NCBI GenBank assembly: GCA_007131625.1
Contig: SLQC01000381.1
Span: 1-9,645, forward strand
Origin: Balneolales bacterium
Lineage (GTDB): Bacteria; Bacteroidota; Rhodothermia; Balneolales; Natronogracilivirgulaceae
Length of the DNA stretch: 9,645 nucleotides
Direction: 5' to 3'
Of this stretch, positions 1-7,059 are shown in pieces. The notes below the pieces were generated by a model that was not told the DNA's origin, ran no database searches, and worked only from the letters and a program-made list of their open reading frames with translations. The position numbers and the translations under genes are program-made. How positions within the stretch are numbered: the stretch's first letter is position 1; each line of letters starts with the position of its first letter.

Positions 1-77
1 ATGCGGAAGCGTGAATTGGGTAGATACTATTAGGTCGGTTTGCACAAAATGCTGCCGAAGAGGTTCGGGAAGCTATT

Positions 78-1073
78 ATGGAGTTGGAGAGCGAGGGGCC
101 GCTTGATGGACTGGTACTGGATCTCCGGAATAACCCGGGTGGCCTTTTGGATGAGGCGGTAAAAATCATCGACAAATTTGTGCCTGCCGGTGAAAAAGTA
201 GTCTGGACTGAGGGCCGAATGTCACGTGCCAATCATAGTTATGAGACATCCGAAGATCCGGTTTATCCCGACAAGCCATTGGCCATACTGCAGAACAGTG
301 GCAGTGCCAGCGCTTCGGAAATCGTCGCCGGAGCATTACAGGATCTGGACCGAGCCGTAATCATCGGTGGCCGCAGTTTCGGAAAGGGGTTAGTTCAGAT
401 CGTACAGCCGCTCTCCTACAATATGTCGCTGAAAATAACTACATCCAAGTATTTTATTCCAAGCGGCCGGTCGATTCAATCCACTCCCTTTATTTCGGAA
501 GAGGAGATTGTCAAGATGAGTGAAGTCCCCGATTCGCTGCGGACGCAGTTCTCGACTCGGTCGGGTCGGGTCGTCTTTGAGGGAATCGGGATAGAACCGG
601 ATATTCTCGTTGAAAAACGGCAGCAGAGCATACTTGAGATCGCACTGCTCCAGAACAGTCATTATTTCTTTTTTGCCAATGAATATGCTTCAAAGGCTGA
701 TACTTTGGATAGTAACACGGACACCGCCGAGTTATTTGAACAATTCCGCAAGTATCTTGACGATCAGGACTTTACATACACCACAAGAGCCGAGCGCAGT
801 ATTGAAAGTTTTACGGAGTCTTTGGACGAGTCGCTTAAGGATGCATCAACGGAACAACTCAACACAATAAAAGAGATGATTGCACAGAAGAAGCAGCAAG
901 AGAAGGAACACTTATCCGACTATATTAAACAAGAACTCTATTTGGAACTGGTATCCCGTTTTGAAGGACGAAGTGGTCGTATTCGGAATCAGCTAAAAAC
1001 CGACGAAGCAGCCATGAAGGCAGTTGATGTCTTATTGAGCTCCGACCGCTACGCATATATCCTGGAACCATAG
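78..1073 (+). CDS. S41 family C-terminal processing peptidase (CtpA/Prc type), 3' part
   Basis: Serine protease of the S41 (tail-specific, C-terminal processing) family, which cleaves envelope proteins with a Ser/Lys dyad. Numbering from the ATG at 78, residues about 8-25 hold the conserved LRNNPGG core. The nucleophile is Ser78 in GSASASE and the general base is Lys103 in FGKGLVQ; their spacing of 25 residues, with Asp89 between, matches E. coli Prc Ser430/Asp441/Lys455. From about residue 180 to the end lies the helical, charged C-terminal extension usual in Bacteroidota-type Ctp proteins. The signal peptide and PDZ domain expected upstream are missing because the window begins inside the gene. 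The ATG at 78 is only the first ATG in the open frame: family-like sequence (LGRFAQNAAEEVREAI) runs back to about position 30, but in-frame stops lie at 12-14 and 21-23. The gene ends 2 bp before the PHP gene, suggesting co-transcription. Family assignment is secure; the true 5' structure is not visible. Confidence 0.9.
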   Translation: MELESEGPLDGLVLDLRNNPGGLLDEAVKIIDKFVPAGEKVVWTEGRMSRANHSYETSEDPVYPDKPLAILQNSGSASASEIVAGALQDLDRAVIIGGRSFGKGLVQIVQPLSYNMSLKITTSKYFIPSGRSIQSTPFISEEEIVKMSEVPDSLRTQFSTRSGRVVFEGIGIEPDILVEKRQQSILEIALLQNSHYFFFANEYASKADTLDSNTDTAELFEQFRKYLDDQDFTYTTRAERSIESFTESLDESLKDASTEQLNTIKEMIAQKKQQEKEHLSDYIKQELYLELVSRFEGRSGRIRNQLKTDEAAMKAVDVLLSSDRYAYILEP

Positions 1074-1075
1074 AA

Positions 1076-1918
1076 TTGCTGAAAGCAGATTTACATATAC
1101 ATACCACGGCATCCGACGGTAAACTGACACCGACGGAAATAGTATCTCAAGTTCTGAAGACCGATTTGGAGGTCATCGCTATTACAGATCATGACACAAT
1201 TGCCGGTGTTGAGGAGGCACAGCAGGCCGCTCGGGGAACATCCCTCAGAGTTGTGCAGGGTGCGGAAGTGAGCACACTCTTCGAAGGTCGTGAGTGTCAT
1301 CTTCTGGCCTATGCCTTCAAAGACGCAGGCATCATGCACGAACTGTTGAAAAATCAGAAAAACCGCCGAATTAAACGGGCGCAATCGATCATCGGGAACC
1401 TGAACAAACTCGGCTTTGATATTAGTTATGACGAAGTGCGTGGAGAAGCCGGCCAGGCATCCATCGGTCGGCCTCACATCGCTCGGGTCATGATCAAAAA
1501 AGGGTATGCTTCGGATTTGCAGGAGGTTTTTTTTCGTTATCTGGGCAATGACTCCAGCGCCTATCACAAAATTGACTACCCCGACATCTCTGAAGCCATC
1601 AGCATGGTACACCGCGCCGGAGGTGTGACGGTATTGGCCCATCCCGGTGATTCCGTCAATTTTACAGCTTTGAAAAAAATGAAAGAGTACGGGCTCGACG
1701 GCATCGAATGCTATCATCCGTCCCATAACACGTCTCATCAGCGACGGTATCTCGATTATTGCCACAACTACGATCTGCTCCCCACGGGAGGATCGGATTT
1801 TCATGGAATGGTTCAGGATAACAATCATCTGGGCGTAATACATATTCCACTAGACCCGGATACACCGCTGCTGAAAACGCTGGAAACCACATTGGCCAGC
1901 ACAACTGAAACCAATTGA
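1076..1918 (+). CDS. PHP-domain phosphoesterase, YciV/RNase AM-like
   Basis: A 280-aa metal-dependent phosphoesterase of the polymerase-and-histidinol-phosphatase superfamily. All expected metal ligands are present in order: His7 and His9 (DLHIHTTASDG), Asp38 and His39 (ITDHDT), Glu64 (GAEVS), His75, His134 (GRPHIA), His189 (LAHPG), Asp241 and His243 (GSDFHG). Length and motif spacing fit the E. coli YciV group, characterised as a 5'-3' exoribonuclease maturing rRNA 5' ends (RNase AM) and, in another species, as a 3',5'-nucleoside bisphosphate phosphatase. Which substrate applies here cannot be read from sequence. The start is TTG at 1076: the frame is open back to a stop at 1025-1027 but holds no ATG or GTG in that stretch, and HxH must sit close to the N terminus. 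It follows the protease gene by 2 bp and runs up to ribH. Inside it, at 1521-1534, an AGGAGG is followed by eight T. No signal peptide is seen, so it should be cytoplasmic. Confidence 0.9.
   Translation: MLKADLHIHTTASDGKLTPTEIVSQVLKTDLEVIAITDHDTIAGVEEAQQAARGTSLRVVQGAEVSTLFEGRECHLLAYAFKDAGIMHELLKNQKNRRIKRAQSIIGNLNKLGFDISYDEVRGEAGQASIGRPHIARVMIKKGYASDLQEVFFRYLGNDSSAYHKIDYPDISEAISMVHRAGGVTVLAHPGDSVNFTALKKMKEYGLDGIECYHPSHNTSHQRRYLDYCHNYDLLPTGGSDFHGMVQDNNHLGVIHIPLDPDTPLLKTLETTLASTTETN
1521..1534 (+). other. Internal AGGAGG followed by a run of eight T inside the PHP gene
   Basis: The bases at 1521-1526 are a perfect anti-Shine-Dalgarno complement and the next eight bases are all T, read in frame as Glu-Val-Phe-Phe. 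The protein stays in frame with its family on both sides, so the run length appears correct here. Homopolymers of this length can cause polymerase or ribosome slippage. A one-base insertion would meet a stop at 1549-1551. Any regulatory role is speculation. Confidence 0.4.
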
Positions 1919-1926
1919 GAAACCGT

Positions 1927-2403
1927 ATGCAAGTGAACAAGATAGAAGGTACTTTCAACGTTAAGGATGTCAGGATCGGAATCGTTGTATCCCGATGGAA
2001 CAGTTTCATAACGGAGCGTCTGCTGGAAGGAACCGTCGATACGTTGAGACGGCACGGGATAGAAGAATCGCGTATAGATGCTGTATATTGTCCGGGATCT
2101 TTTGAAATCCCGCTGGTAGCATCAAAACTGGCTGAAACCGGCAAGTTTGACGCTCTGATTTGTTTGGGTGTCGTTATCCGGGGCGGAACACCGCATTTTG
2201 AATATATCGCGACCTCGACCACTCGGGGGATTTCCGATGTTATGTTAAAGTATCAGATACCAGTAGGATTCGGTCTGTTAACTACTGACACCATCGAACA
2301 GGCCATTGAGCGGGCCGGCACTAAAGCAGGTAACAAGGGTGGAGAAGTGGCAATGACCATCCTGGAAATGATCTCACTCTCCGGGCAGCTCGATTCGTTG
2401 TGA
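1927..2403 (+). CDS. ribH: 6,7-dimethyl-8-ribityllumazine synthase
   Basis: Catalyses condensation of 5-amino-6-ribitylamino-uracil with 3,4-dihydroxy-2-butanone 4-phosphate to form lumazine, the penultimate step of riboflavin synthesis, in the cytoplasm. At 158 aa from the ATG at 1927 it has the family's usual size. Visible motifs are IVVSRWNSFI (about 19-28, substrate stacking region), CPGSFEIP (55-62), GVVIRGGTPHFEYI (81-94) with the catalytic His90, PVGFGLLTTDT (112-122) and the phosphate-binding end AIERAGTKAGNKGGE (126-140) with Arg129. A TTG at 1915 would add four residues and overlap the PHP stop as TTGA. I prefer the ATG because a weak GAGA lies 6 bases upstream and the protein then starts as lumazine synthases usually do. 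It lies 8 bp after the PHP gene and 52 bp before uppS. No other riboflavin gene is in the window. Confidence 0.95.
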   Translation: MQVNKIEGTFNVKDVRIGIVVSRWNSFITERLLEGTVDTLRRHGIEESRIDAVYCPGSFEIPLVASKLAETGKFDALICLGVVIRGGTPHFEYIATSTTRGISDVMLKYQIPVGFGLLTTDTIEQAIERAGTKAGNKGGEVAMTILEMISLSGQLDSL

Positions 2404-2423
2404 GTTTCTGTTGTCAATAGAAA

Positions 2424-2438
2424 TGTAACCGGGTTACA
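2424..2438. promoter_or_regulatory. 15-bp perfect odd-centred palindrome in the uppS leader
   Basis: The sequence TGTAACC-G-GGTTACA has two perfect 7-bp arms around a single G. It lies between the ribH stop and the uppS start. It resembles a dimeric repressor operator, close to the TGTAACCGGTTACA type used by some LacI-family regulators but with one extra central base. As RNA it could form a 6-bp stem with a 3-base loop. The T-run at 2453-2457 is 14 bases beyond it, too far for a classical terminator. Function is inferred only. Confidence 0.35.
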
Positions 2439-2455
2439 CATAAATCAATAAATTT

Positions 2456-3271
2456 TTGAATACTGCAGACCTTTCATATAAAGTCACATCGACCGAAGAT
2501 GAGGACAAGCAAACGTTTCTTCAGAAACAAGGAGAAATACCAAAGCATATCGCCGTCATAATGGATGGCAATGGCCGATGGGCGAAAAGCAGGGGCAGCG
2601 TGCGGATTTTCGGGCATAAAGCAGGTGTGGATTCAGTTCGGGATATCACCGAAGCATGTGCCCAGATCGGCGTGAAACACCTCACTTTGTACGCTTTCTC
2701 AACAGAAAACTGGGGGCGTCCCAAAGGAGAGGTCAGTGCCCTGATGAGGCTGCTTGTTCAGTCGCTGCGAGACGAAACAAGGAAACTGGATGAGAACGAT
2801 ATCCGACTTGTTTCCATCGGTGAATTGGACCGACTGCCGCCTACTTGTCGCCAGGAATTGGAAGACGCCAAGGAATTAACCGCCGGAAACAGCAGAATGA
2901 CACTCTGCCTTGCCCTGAGTTATTCGGGACGATGGGATATCTGCCAGGCCGTCAAAACAATCTCGCAAAAAGTTAAGGAAGGAGAGTTGCTCCCGGATGA
3001 AATAAGTGATGAACTGATCTCCGGTCACCTTGCCACGTCCGGATTCCCCGATCCCGATCTGATCATTCGCACAAGTGGAGAATACCGGTTGAGCAACTTT
3101 CTGCTCTGGCAATCAGCTTATTCAGAGCTGTTTGTGACCGATATCTATTGGCCGGATTTTCGTCGGGATGAGTTGTACAGAGCAATAGAATCTTATCAGA
3201 ACAGAGAGCGTCGGTTCGGGAAAGTCCCGTCTCGGATGGATGTGGATGAGTCATCCGTTGCTTTACATTAA
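2456..3271 (+). CDS. uppS: Undecaprenyl diphosphate synthase (cis-prenyltransferase)
   Basis: Adds eight isopentenyl units to farnesyl diphosphate to make C55 undecaprenyl diphosphate, the lipid carrier for peptidoglycan and surface polysaccharides. It acts in the cytoplasm at the inner membrane. Key residues sit exactly 11 positions later than in E. coli UppS: Asp37 in MDGNGRWA (36-43), Arg205, Arg211 and Ser213 in IRTSGEYRLSNFLLW (204-218), and Glu224. Also visible are GHKAG (53-57) and FSTENWGRP (81-89). The 271-aa length is slightly above the usual 240-260 because of an acidic, polar N-terminal extension of about 25 residues. The start is TTG at 2456: the frame opens only after a stop at 2441-2443, with no ATG or GTG before the core. 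No clear Shine-Dalgarno site is seen. The gene is 52 bp after ribH and 51 bp before bamA; uppS next to bamA is a familiar Bacteroidota arrangement and suggests shared envelope control. Confidence 0.96.
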   Translation: MNTADLSYKVTSTEDEDKQTFLQKQGEIPKHIAVIMDGNGRWAKSRGSVRIFGHKAGVDSVRDITEACAQIGVKHLTLYAFSTENWGRPKGEVSALMRLLVQSLRDETRKLDENDIRLVSIGELDRLPPTCRQELEDAKELTAGNSRMTLCLALSYSGRWDICQAVKTISQKVKEGELLPDEISDELISGHLATSGFPDPDLIIRTSGEYRLSNFLLWQSAYSELFVTDIYWPDFRRDELYRAIESYQNRERRFGKVPSRMDVDESSVALH

Positions 3272-3292
3272 AGAAACCGGAATTTCATCAAA

Positions 3293-3305
3293 ATAAAGAC
3301 TTTAT
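3293..3305. promoter_or_regulatory. 13-bp AT-rich odd-centred palindrome in the bamA leader
   Basis: ATAAAG-A-CTTTAT has perfect 6-bp arms around one A, 17 bases before the bamA GTG. It could be an operator, or chance in AT-rich sequence. An AGGA at 3307-3310 just after it could be a distant ribosome binding site for bamA. Confidence 0.25.
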
Positions 3306-3322
3306 CAGGACGTTCAATTATC

Positions 3323-5836
3323 GTGTTTTCATTTTTTAAAAATATATTAGTCGCCACTTTTTTCACCTTTCTCTGTTTTGCCGGCACAAATGTGATTCAG
3401 GCACAAATTACACCCGGTGCACAATCAGAGGAGGATGATGTCGTATTTCGACCGGTTAATCCGTTAGAAAACCAGCCCCGTATGTACGAAATTCTTGATA
3501 TCACCGCAACGGGCAGCCAGTTTTATAGTGAAACCTTTATAATTGCGACCTCAAATCTGAATGTTGAAACCAATATTCGGATTCCCGGAGACGATATTCC
3601 GCAGGCTATAAAGCGCCTTCACAACACCGGGTTGTTTTCCGACGTGAAAATCTATAAGGAAATAATTGAGGGCGACGGTATCGCTCTGGAGATTATGGTT
3701 ACAGAGCAGCCGCGACTCGAATCGTTTGAGATTGAGGGTGTACGACGCTCCCAACGAAGGGATCTCCGTGACAAGATTCCACTCAGCACTGGTTTTGCGG
3801 TAACCGAATCGGCCAAAAGGCAAAGCGTCAATACAATCCTTCGGTATTACGAGGAACAGGGTTATCGAGACACGGAAGTCAATGTGATCGTCTCTGAAAC
3901 TGATACTCTTCGCAATCGTGTATCCCTGATATTTGATGTTGATCGTGGTGAACGGATTGAGATAAAAACGATCGAATTTGAAGGAAATGAATCATTATCT
4001 GACCGAAGGCTTCGCAGGAACTTCGGGGATATTAAAAGGGATCGCTGGTGGCGTATATTTACACGTCAGACGTATAACCGGAGCGAATATGAAGAAGGCA
4101 AGGATGAGCTGATGCAGTTTTATCGCAAAAATGGCTTCCTGGATGCCCGGGTTGTTGAGGATTCGGTGTATGTCTACAGCCGGCGCAGAGACAAACAGGC
4201 CATCGGAGTCTATTTGGTAATTGACGAGGGTCCGCAATATCGACTCAGGAATATCACATGGGAGGGAAATACCGTCTATTCGGACGAGCAGCTTACCCAG
4301 GCCCTTGAAATGGAACGGGGTGATGTCTTCAATGAGGAACAATTCGAGGAAAATCTCAGAATGAATAGGCACAATACGGATGTCACAAGTATGTACAACG
4401 ACATCGGATACCTCTTTTTCAGTGTTCAGCCGGAATTTCAACAGGTCGAAGGCGACTCACTGGATGTGACTCTTTATATTGTGGAAGATGAAATCGCCAC
4501 CGTTCGGATGGTTGAATTTACTGGCAATACAAAAACTCACGACGATGTGGTTCGTCGTTCTCTTCGCAATCTTCCCGGATCCCGTTACAGCCGTTCAGCC
4601 ATTATGCGATCGATTCGTGAATTGGGACAGCTCGGTTATTTTACGCCCGAAGCGATACACCCCGATCTGGATGTCGATTATGAAAACAAGATGGTCGACA
4701 TCCACTACATGCTGGATGAATCGCAGAGTACCGACAATTTTGAGTTTTCAGGCGGGTATGGTGGTCGGCAGTTCGGACTTATACTGGCTGCAGGGGTTAA
4801 TTTCAACAACTTTTCCGCGCAAAATTTCTTCAACAGTGAAGCTTGGAGTCCACTTCCAAGTGGTGACGGCCAAAGGCTTTCGCTTGGTGTTCAATTAACA
4901 GGTCAGGGATACCAGAATTTCAGCTTCGGGTTCCAGGAACCCTGGTTTCTCGGTAGGCCAAATTCATTTGGGATCAACCTTTCCTACAGTCTGTTCTCCG
5001 GTCGGACCAGTGCTATGCTGACTACTAGCTCAGCCCGGCAGGAGATGTTTTCCGGTTCCGTCTCTTATGGCAGGCGACTTGCATGGCCAGACGATTACTT
5101 TCGCCATATCACGCGACTTCGCTATCAGTATTTTAATGTCGCGGGATATGTGAGTATGCTGGGTGGACAAGCCAGTATCATTTCTGTTGAGCAGGAGATA
5201 CAGAGAAATTCACTGGACAATCCCATCTCGCCCACTATGGGCTCCAAGTTCGCGATCACAGGTGAAGCGGCCCCGCCGACACCTGGCTTCTCCCAGTACT
5301 TTAAGACAGGTCTGGAATTTCAGCATCATATACCGATTATCGGTAAACTTGTATCGACTTACGGCGCCGAGTTTGGCTATATGGGCTGGTTCGGTCAATC
5401 CAACCGCAGTCAGTTTCAGCGCTTCTATCTTGGTGGAACACCGTTGCAGCAACAGCAGGTGTTTACACGGGACAATATCGACATGAAGGGCTATCCCGGC
5501 GGTTTTGAAGGTTCTATTTCTCCATACCGGGACGGTGAGGCAATCGGTGGTACGGTCTATAACAAATATTACACGGAATTGCGTTTTCCGCTGATCAGCA
5601 ATGAACAGGTTCAGCTGATCCCATACGCTTTTGCAGAAGCCGGCAACGCTTATCTGGGATACAAACGGTATGATCCGTTCAATGTGAAACGGGCTACTGG
5701 TTTCGGTGCCCGTATCTTCATGCCTATTCTGGGACTGATAGACCTGAGTTACGGCTATCGTTTTGACGGCCTGGAAGTGTCCGGTGTAAATGCCGGTGAA
5801 TGGCAATTTCTGTTTAATATTGGAGCTCCATTCTGA
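3323..5836 (+). CDS. bamA: Outer-membrane protein assembly factor BamA
   Basis: Essential core of the BAM machine: an Omp85 protein that folds and inserts beta-barrel proteins into the outer membrane. At 837 aa it is slightly longer than E. coli BamA (810). A signal peptide covers about residues 1-29, with cleavage near IQA-Q. Five POTRA-like repeats follow, roughly 53-130, 131-212, 213-310, 311-390 and 391-470, showing recurring 'F-EGN' strand starts (IEFEGN, ITWEGN, VEFTGN) and 'GYF/GYR/GFL' turns. The barrel begins near FEFSGGYGG (473-481) and ends with Phe as last residue (FNIGAPF), the C-terminal signal for BAM recognition. The loop-6 motif usually written VRGF/Y reads MKGYPGG at 721-727, with Lys722 for Arg. 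The start is GTG at 3323, giving a standard signal peptide; AGGA lies 12 bases upstream. Its stop overlaps the next gene's ATG by one base (TGATG), coupling it to a Skp-type chaperone. Confidence 0.97.
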   Translation: MFSFFKNILVATFFTFLCFAGTNVIQAQITPGAQSEEDDVVFRPVNPLENQPRMYEILDITATGSQFYSETFIIATSNLNVETNIRIPGDDIPQAIKRLHNTGLFSDVKIYKEIIEGDGIALEIMVTEQPRLESFEIEGVRRSQRRDLRDKIPLSTGFAVTESAKRQSVNTILRYYEEQGYRDTEVNVIVSETDTLRNRVSLIFDVDRGERIEIKTIEFEGNESLSDRRLRRNFGDIKRDRWWRIFTRQTYNRSEYEEGKDELMQFYRKNGFLDARVVEDSVYVYSRRRDKQAIGVYLVIDEGPQYRLRNITWEGNTVYSDEQLTQALEMERGDVFNEEQFEENLRMNRHNTDVTSMYNDIGYLFFSVQPEFQQVEGDSLDVTLYIVEDEIATVRMVEFTGNTKTHDDVVRRSLRNLPGSRYSRSAIMRSIRELGQLGYFTPEAIHPDLDVDYENKMVDIHYMLDESQSTDNFEFSGGYGGRQFGLILAAGVNFNNFSAQNFFNSEAWSPLPSGDGQRLSLGVQLTGQGYQNFSFGFQEPWFLGRPNSFGINLSYSLFSGRTSAMLTTSSARQEMFSGSVSYGRRLAWPDDYFRHITRLRYQYFNVAGYVSMLGGQASIISVEQEIQRNSLDNPISPTMGSKFAITGEAAPPTPGFSQYFKTGLEFQHHIPIIGKLVSTYGAEFGYMGWFGQSNRSQFQRFYLGGTPLQQQQVFTRDNIDMKGYPGGFEGSISPYRDGEAIGGTVYNKYYTELRFPLISNEQVQLIPYAFAEAGNAYLGYKRYDPFNVKRATGFGARIFMPILGLIDLSYGYRFDGLEVSGVNAGEWQFLFNIGAPF

Positions 5837-6384
5837 TGAACAAATCACTTGATTTCCTGATTGTTTTTTTAACTTTTGTATTACTGTTAACGGCTTCTTC
5901 CGCGTATGGACAGCAGAAAATCGGGTACATCGATTCCGATTTTATCATGGATGAAATTCCGGAATACAGCGGGATCCAACAGCGTCTTGAAACGATCGCC
6001 CAGAATTGGAAAGGGGAGATAGAGGAAATGAACGTTGAAATTGAACGAATGAAACAGGAGTTTGAGGCACGGGAAATACTATTTACTCCCGATATCCGGC
6101 AGCAACGACAGCAGGAGATTGATCAGAAAGTCAGGGAAAGAGAACAGTATATAAACCGTCGGTTTGGGCCGGAAGGGGATTATTTCCGACAACAGCAAGA
6201 ATTGCTCGAGCCTCTGCAACAGCGAATTCTGGAAGCGGTAGTGAAAGTTGCTGAACGTGAAAACTTTGATCACGTCTTTGACCGTGCAGGTGACTATCTT
6301 TTTCTCTATTCCCGGCAGCGGTGGAATATCAGCCTTGATGTATTGGAAGAGCTCGGTATTTTTGTTGATGAAGACACTATTTAA
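5836..6384 (+). CDS. skp: Skp/OmpH-family periplasmic chaperone, first copy (coupled to bamA)
   Basis: A Skp-like chaperone, a family that forms periplasmic trimers holding unfolded outer-membrane proteins on their way to BamA. The 182-aa protein has a signal peptide with a hydrophobic run at about residues 7-20 and likely cleavage after AYG near 25. The mature start KIGYIDSDFIMDEIPE is the conserved OmpH beginning. A long charged, Gln-rich helical region (about 45-115) would form the coiled-coil tentacles, and the C-terminal strand region (FDHVFDRAGDYLFLYS) rebuilds the trimer body. The ATG overlaps the bamA stop by one base, and GGAG at 5822-5825 inside bamA is 10 bases upstream, so translation is probably coupled. 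It is the most divergent of the three copies: it carries RFGPEGDYF in mid-helix and a longer tail. By my count the mature protein is strongly acidic (about 20 Lys+Arg against 35 Asp+Glu), unlike basic E. coli Skp. Confidence 0.92.
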   Translation: MNKSLDFLIVFLTFVLLLTASSAYGQQKIGYIDSDFIMDEIPEYSGIQQRLETIAQNWKGEIEEMNVEIERMKQEFEAREILFTPDIRQQRQQEIDQKVREREQYINRRFGPEGDYFRQQQELLEPLQQRILEAVVKVAERENFDHVFDRAGDYLFLYSRQRWNISLDVLEELGIFVDEDTI

Positions 6385-6447
6385 TCCATATGAGACAACA
6401 AAATATCATTATTAAACGTACTATTCTCTGTGTTCTTTTGATGTTCT

Positions 6448-6480
6448 TTTGCAATCGATTTAAGAAAAGTATTATCTTTA
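6448..6480 (+). promoter_or_regulatory. Candidate promoter for the second and third skp genes
   Basis: In the 127-bp AT-rich gap between the first and second skp genes, TTTG (6448-6451) is followed after 21 bases by TATCTTTA (6473-6480), one mismatch from the Bacteroidota -7 consensus TAnnTTTG. The same bases also read as a sigma70-like pair, TTGCAA and TATCTT with an 18-base spacer. Transcription would start near 6487, about 25 bases before the ATG at 6512. I saw no strong hairpin terminator in the gap, so read-through from bamA also remains possible. Confidence 0.4.
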
Positions 6481-6511
6481 TAACCTTATTAAAAAACTGA
6501 AAATAAAAATT

Positions 6512-7036
6512 ATGCGTTTTTTATTCACAACAGTGGCTTTGACTTTGGTGTTTGCGGTATCGGTTGCCTCCCAACCGAGAGTAGGCTATTTGAATCCGCA
6601 GACGGTTCTGGACAATCTTCCGGAAAAAGATGCTATTGAGCGCCAGCTGAATCGATTTCTGGATCAGCGGGAAGCTGAATTCGAAGAAAAAGCCATCGAA
6701 TTTCAGAATATTCTGGCCCGTTTTCAACAGGAAGCCCCCGAACTTTCGGAGGCCGAAAACCGGCGAAGACAGCAGGAGTTGCGGGTGAAAGACCAGGAAC
6801 TGGAGGATTTTCAGAGGAGAATGCAGCGGGAACTCGAACAAAGACAGTCTGAACTCCTGGGACCGATCCTACAGGAAATGAACAGCATTATTGAAGCCAT
6901 TGCTGTTGAGAAAAATCTGGATTATGTGCTCAATGAAGCAACCGGTGAAGGAGAACTGTTTTTGCTCTATGTATCGGATCAGGGTAAAGAACAGCTCAAT
7001 CTTACCGACGAAGTTTTATCAAGAATGTTAAATTAA
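6512..7036 (+). CDS. skp: Skp/OmpH-family periplasmic chaperone, second copy
   Basis: A 174-aa Skp-like chaperone. It has a short signal peptide (MRFLF start, hydrophobic to about residue 19, cleavage likely at VAS-QP), then the family start RVGYLNPQTVLDNLPE. A coiled-coil region from about 40 to 115 is rich in Glu, Gln and Arg, and the closing beta region is LDYVLNEATGEGELFLLYVS. It shares with the third copy the opening 'LPE/MPE..AIERxLxxF' and the closing 'FxLYxSDxxxxxxxxTDxVxxR', so these two look like a recent duplication compared with the first copy. By my count the mature chain is acidic (about 19 Lys+Arg against 33 Asp+Glu). The leader (AAATAAAAATT before ATG) has no Shine-Dalgarno site, as is common in Bacteroidota. 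A candidate promoter lies upstream, and the third copy starts 23 bases after its stop. Confidence 0.92.
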   Translation: MRFLFTTVALTLVFAVSVASQPRVGYLNPQTVLDNLPEKDAIERQLNRFLDQREAEFEEKAIEFQNILARFQQEAPELSEAENRRRQQELRVKDQELEDFQRRMQRELEQRQSELLGPILQEMNSIIEAIAVEKNLDYVLNEATGEGELFLLYVSDQGKEQLNLTDEVLSRMLN

Positions 7037-7059
7037 GAACAATACAGGTAACTCATATA

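Noticed and set aside
1091..1843. 250-aa open frame on the minus strand opposite the PHP gene
   Set aside because: It lies wholly within a gene with intact catalytic motifs on the other strand and its translation shows no recognisable domain; it is a shadow frame.
1662..2222. 186-aa minus-strand frame across the PHP-ribH junction
   Set aside because: It overlaps two well-supported genes, has odd composition and no motif.
2424..2457. Rho-independent terminator after ribH
   Set aside because: The stem is short with a 3-base loop and the T-run begins 14 bases after it, so the usual stem-plus-T geometry is absent.
2449..2458. Bacteroidota -7 element (TAAATTTTTG) for uppS
   Set aside because: It has one base too many, overlaps the TTG start and has no TTTG partner at the right distance.
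5822..5829. GGAGCTCC palindrome at the end of bamA
   Set aside because: An 8-bp palindrome inside coding sequence is expected by chance; only its GGAG half matters, as a possible ribosome site for the next gene.
5210..5848. 212-aa minus-strand frame opposite the bamA barrel
   Set aside because: Shadow of the barrel-coding region, with no domain and no plausible start context.
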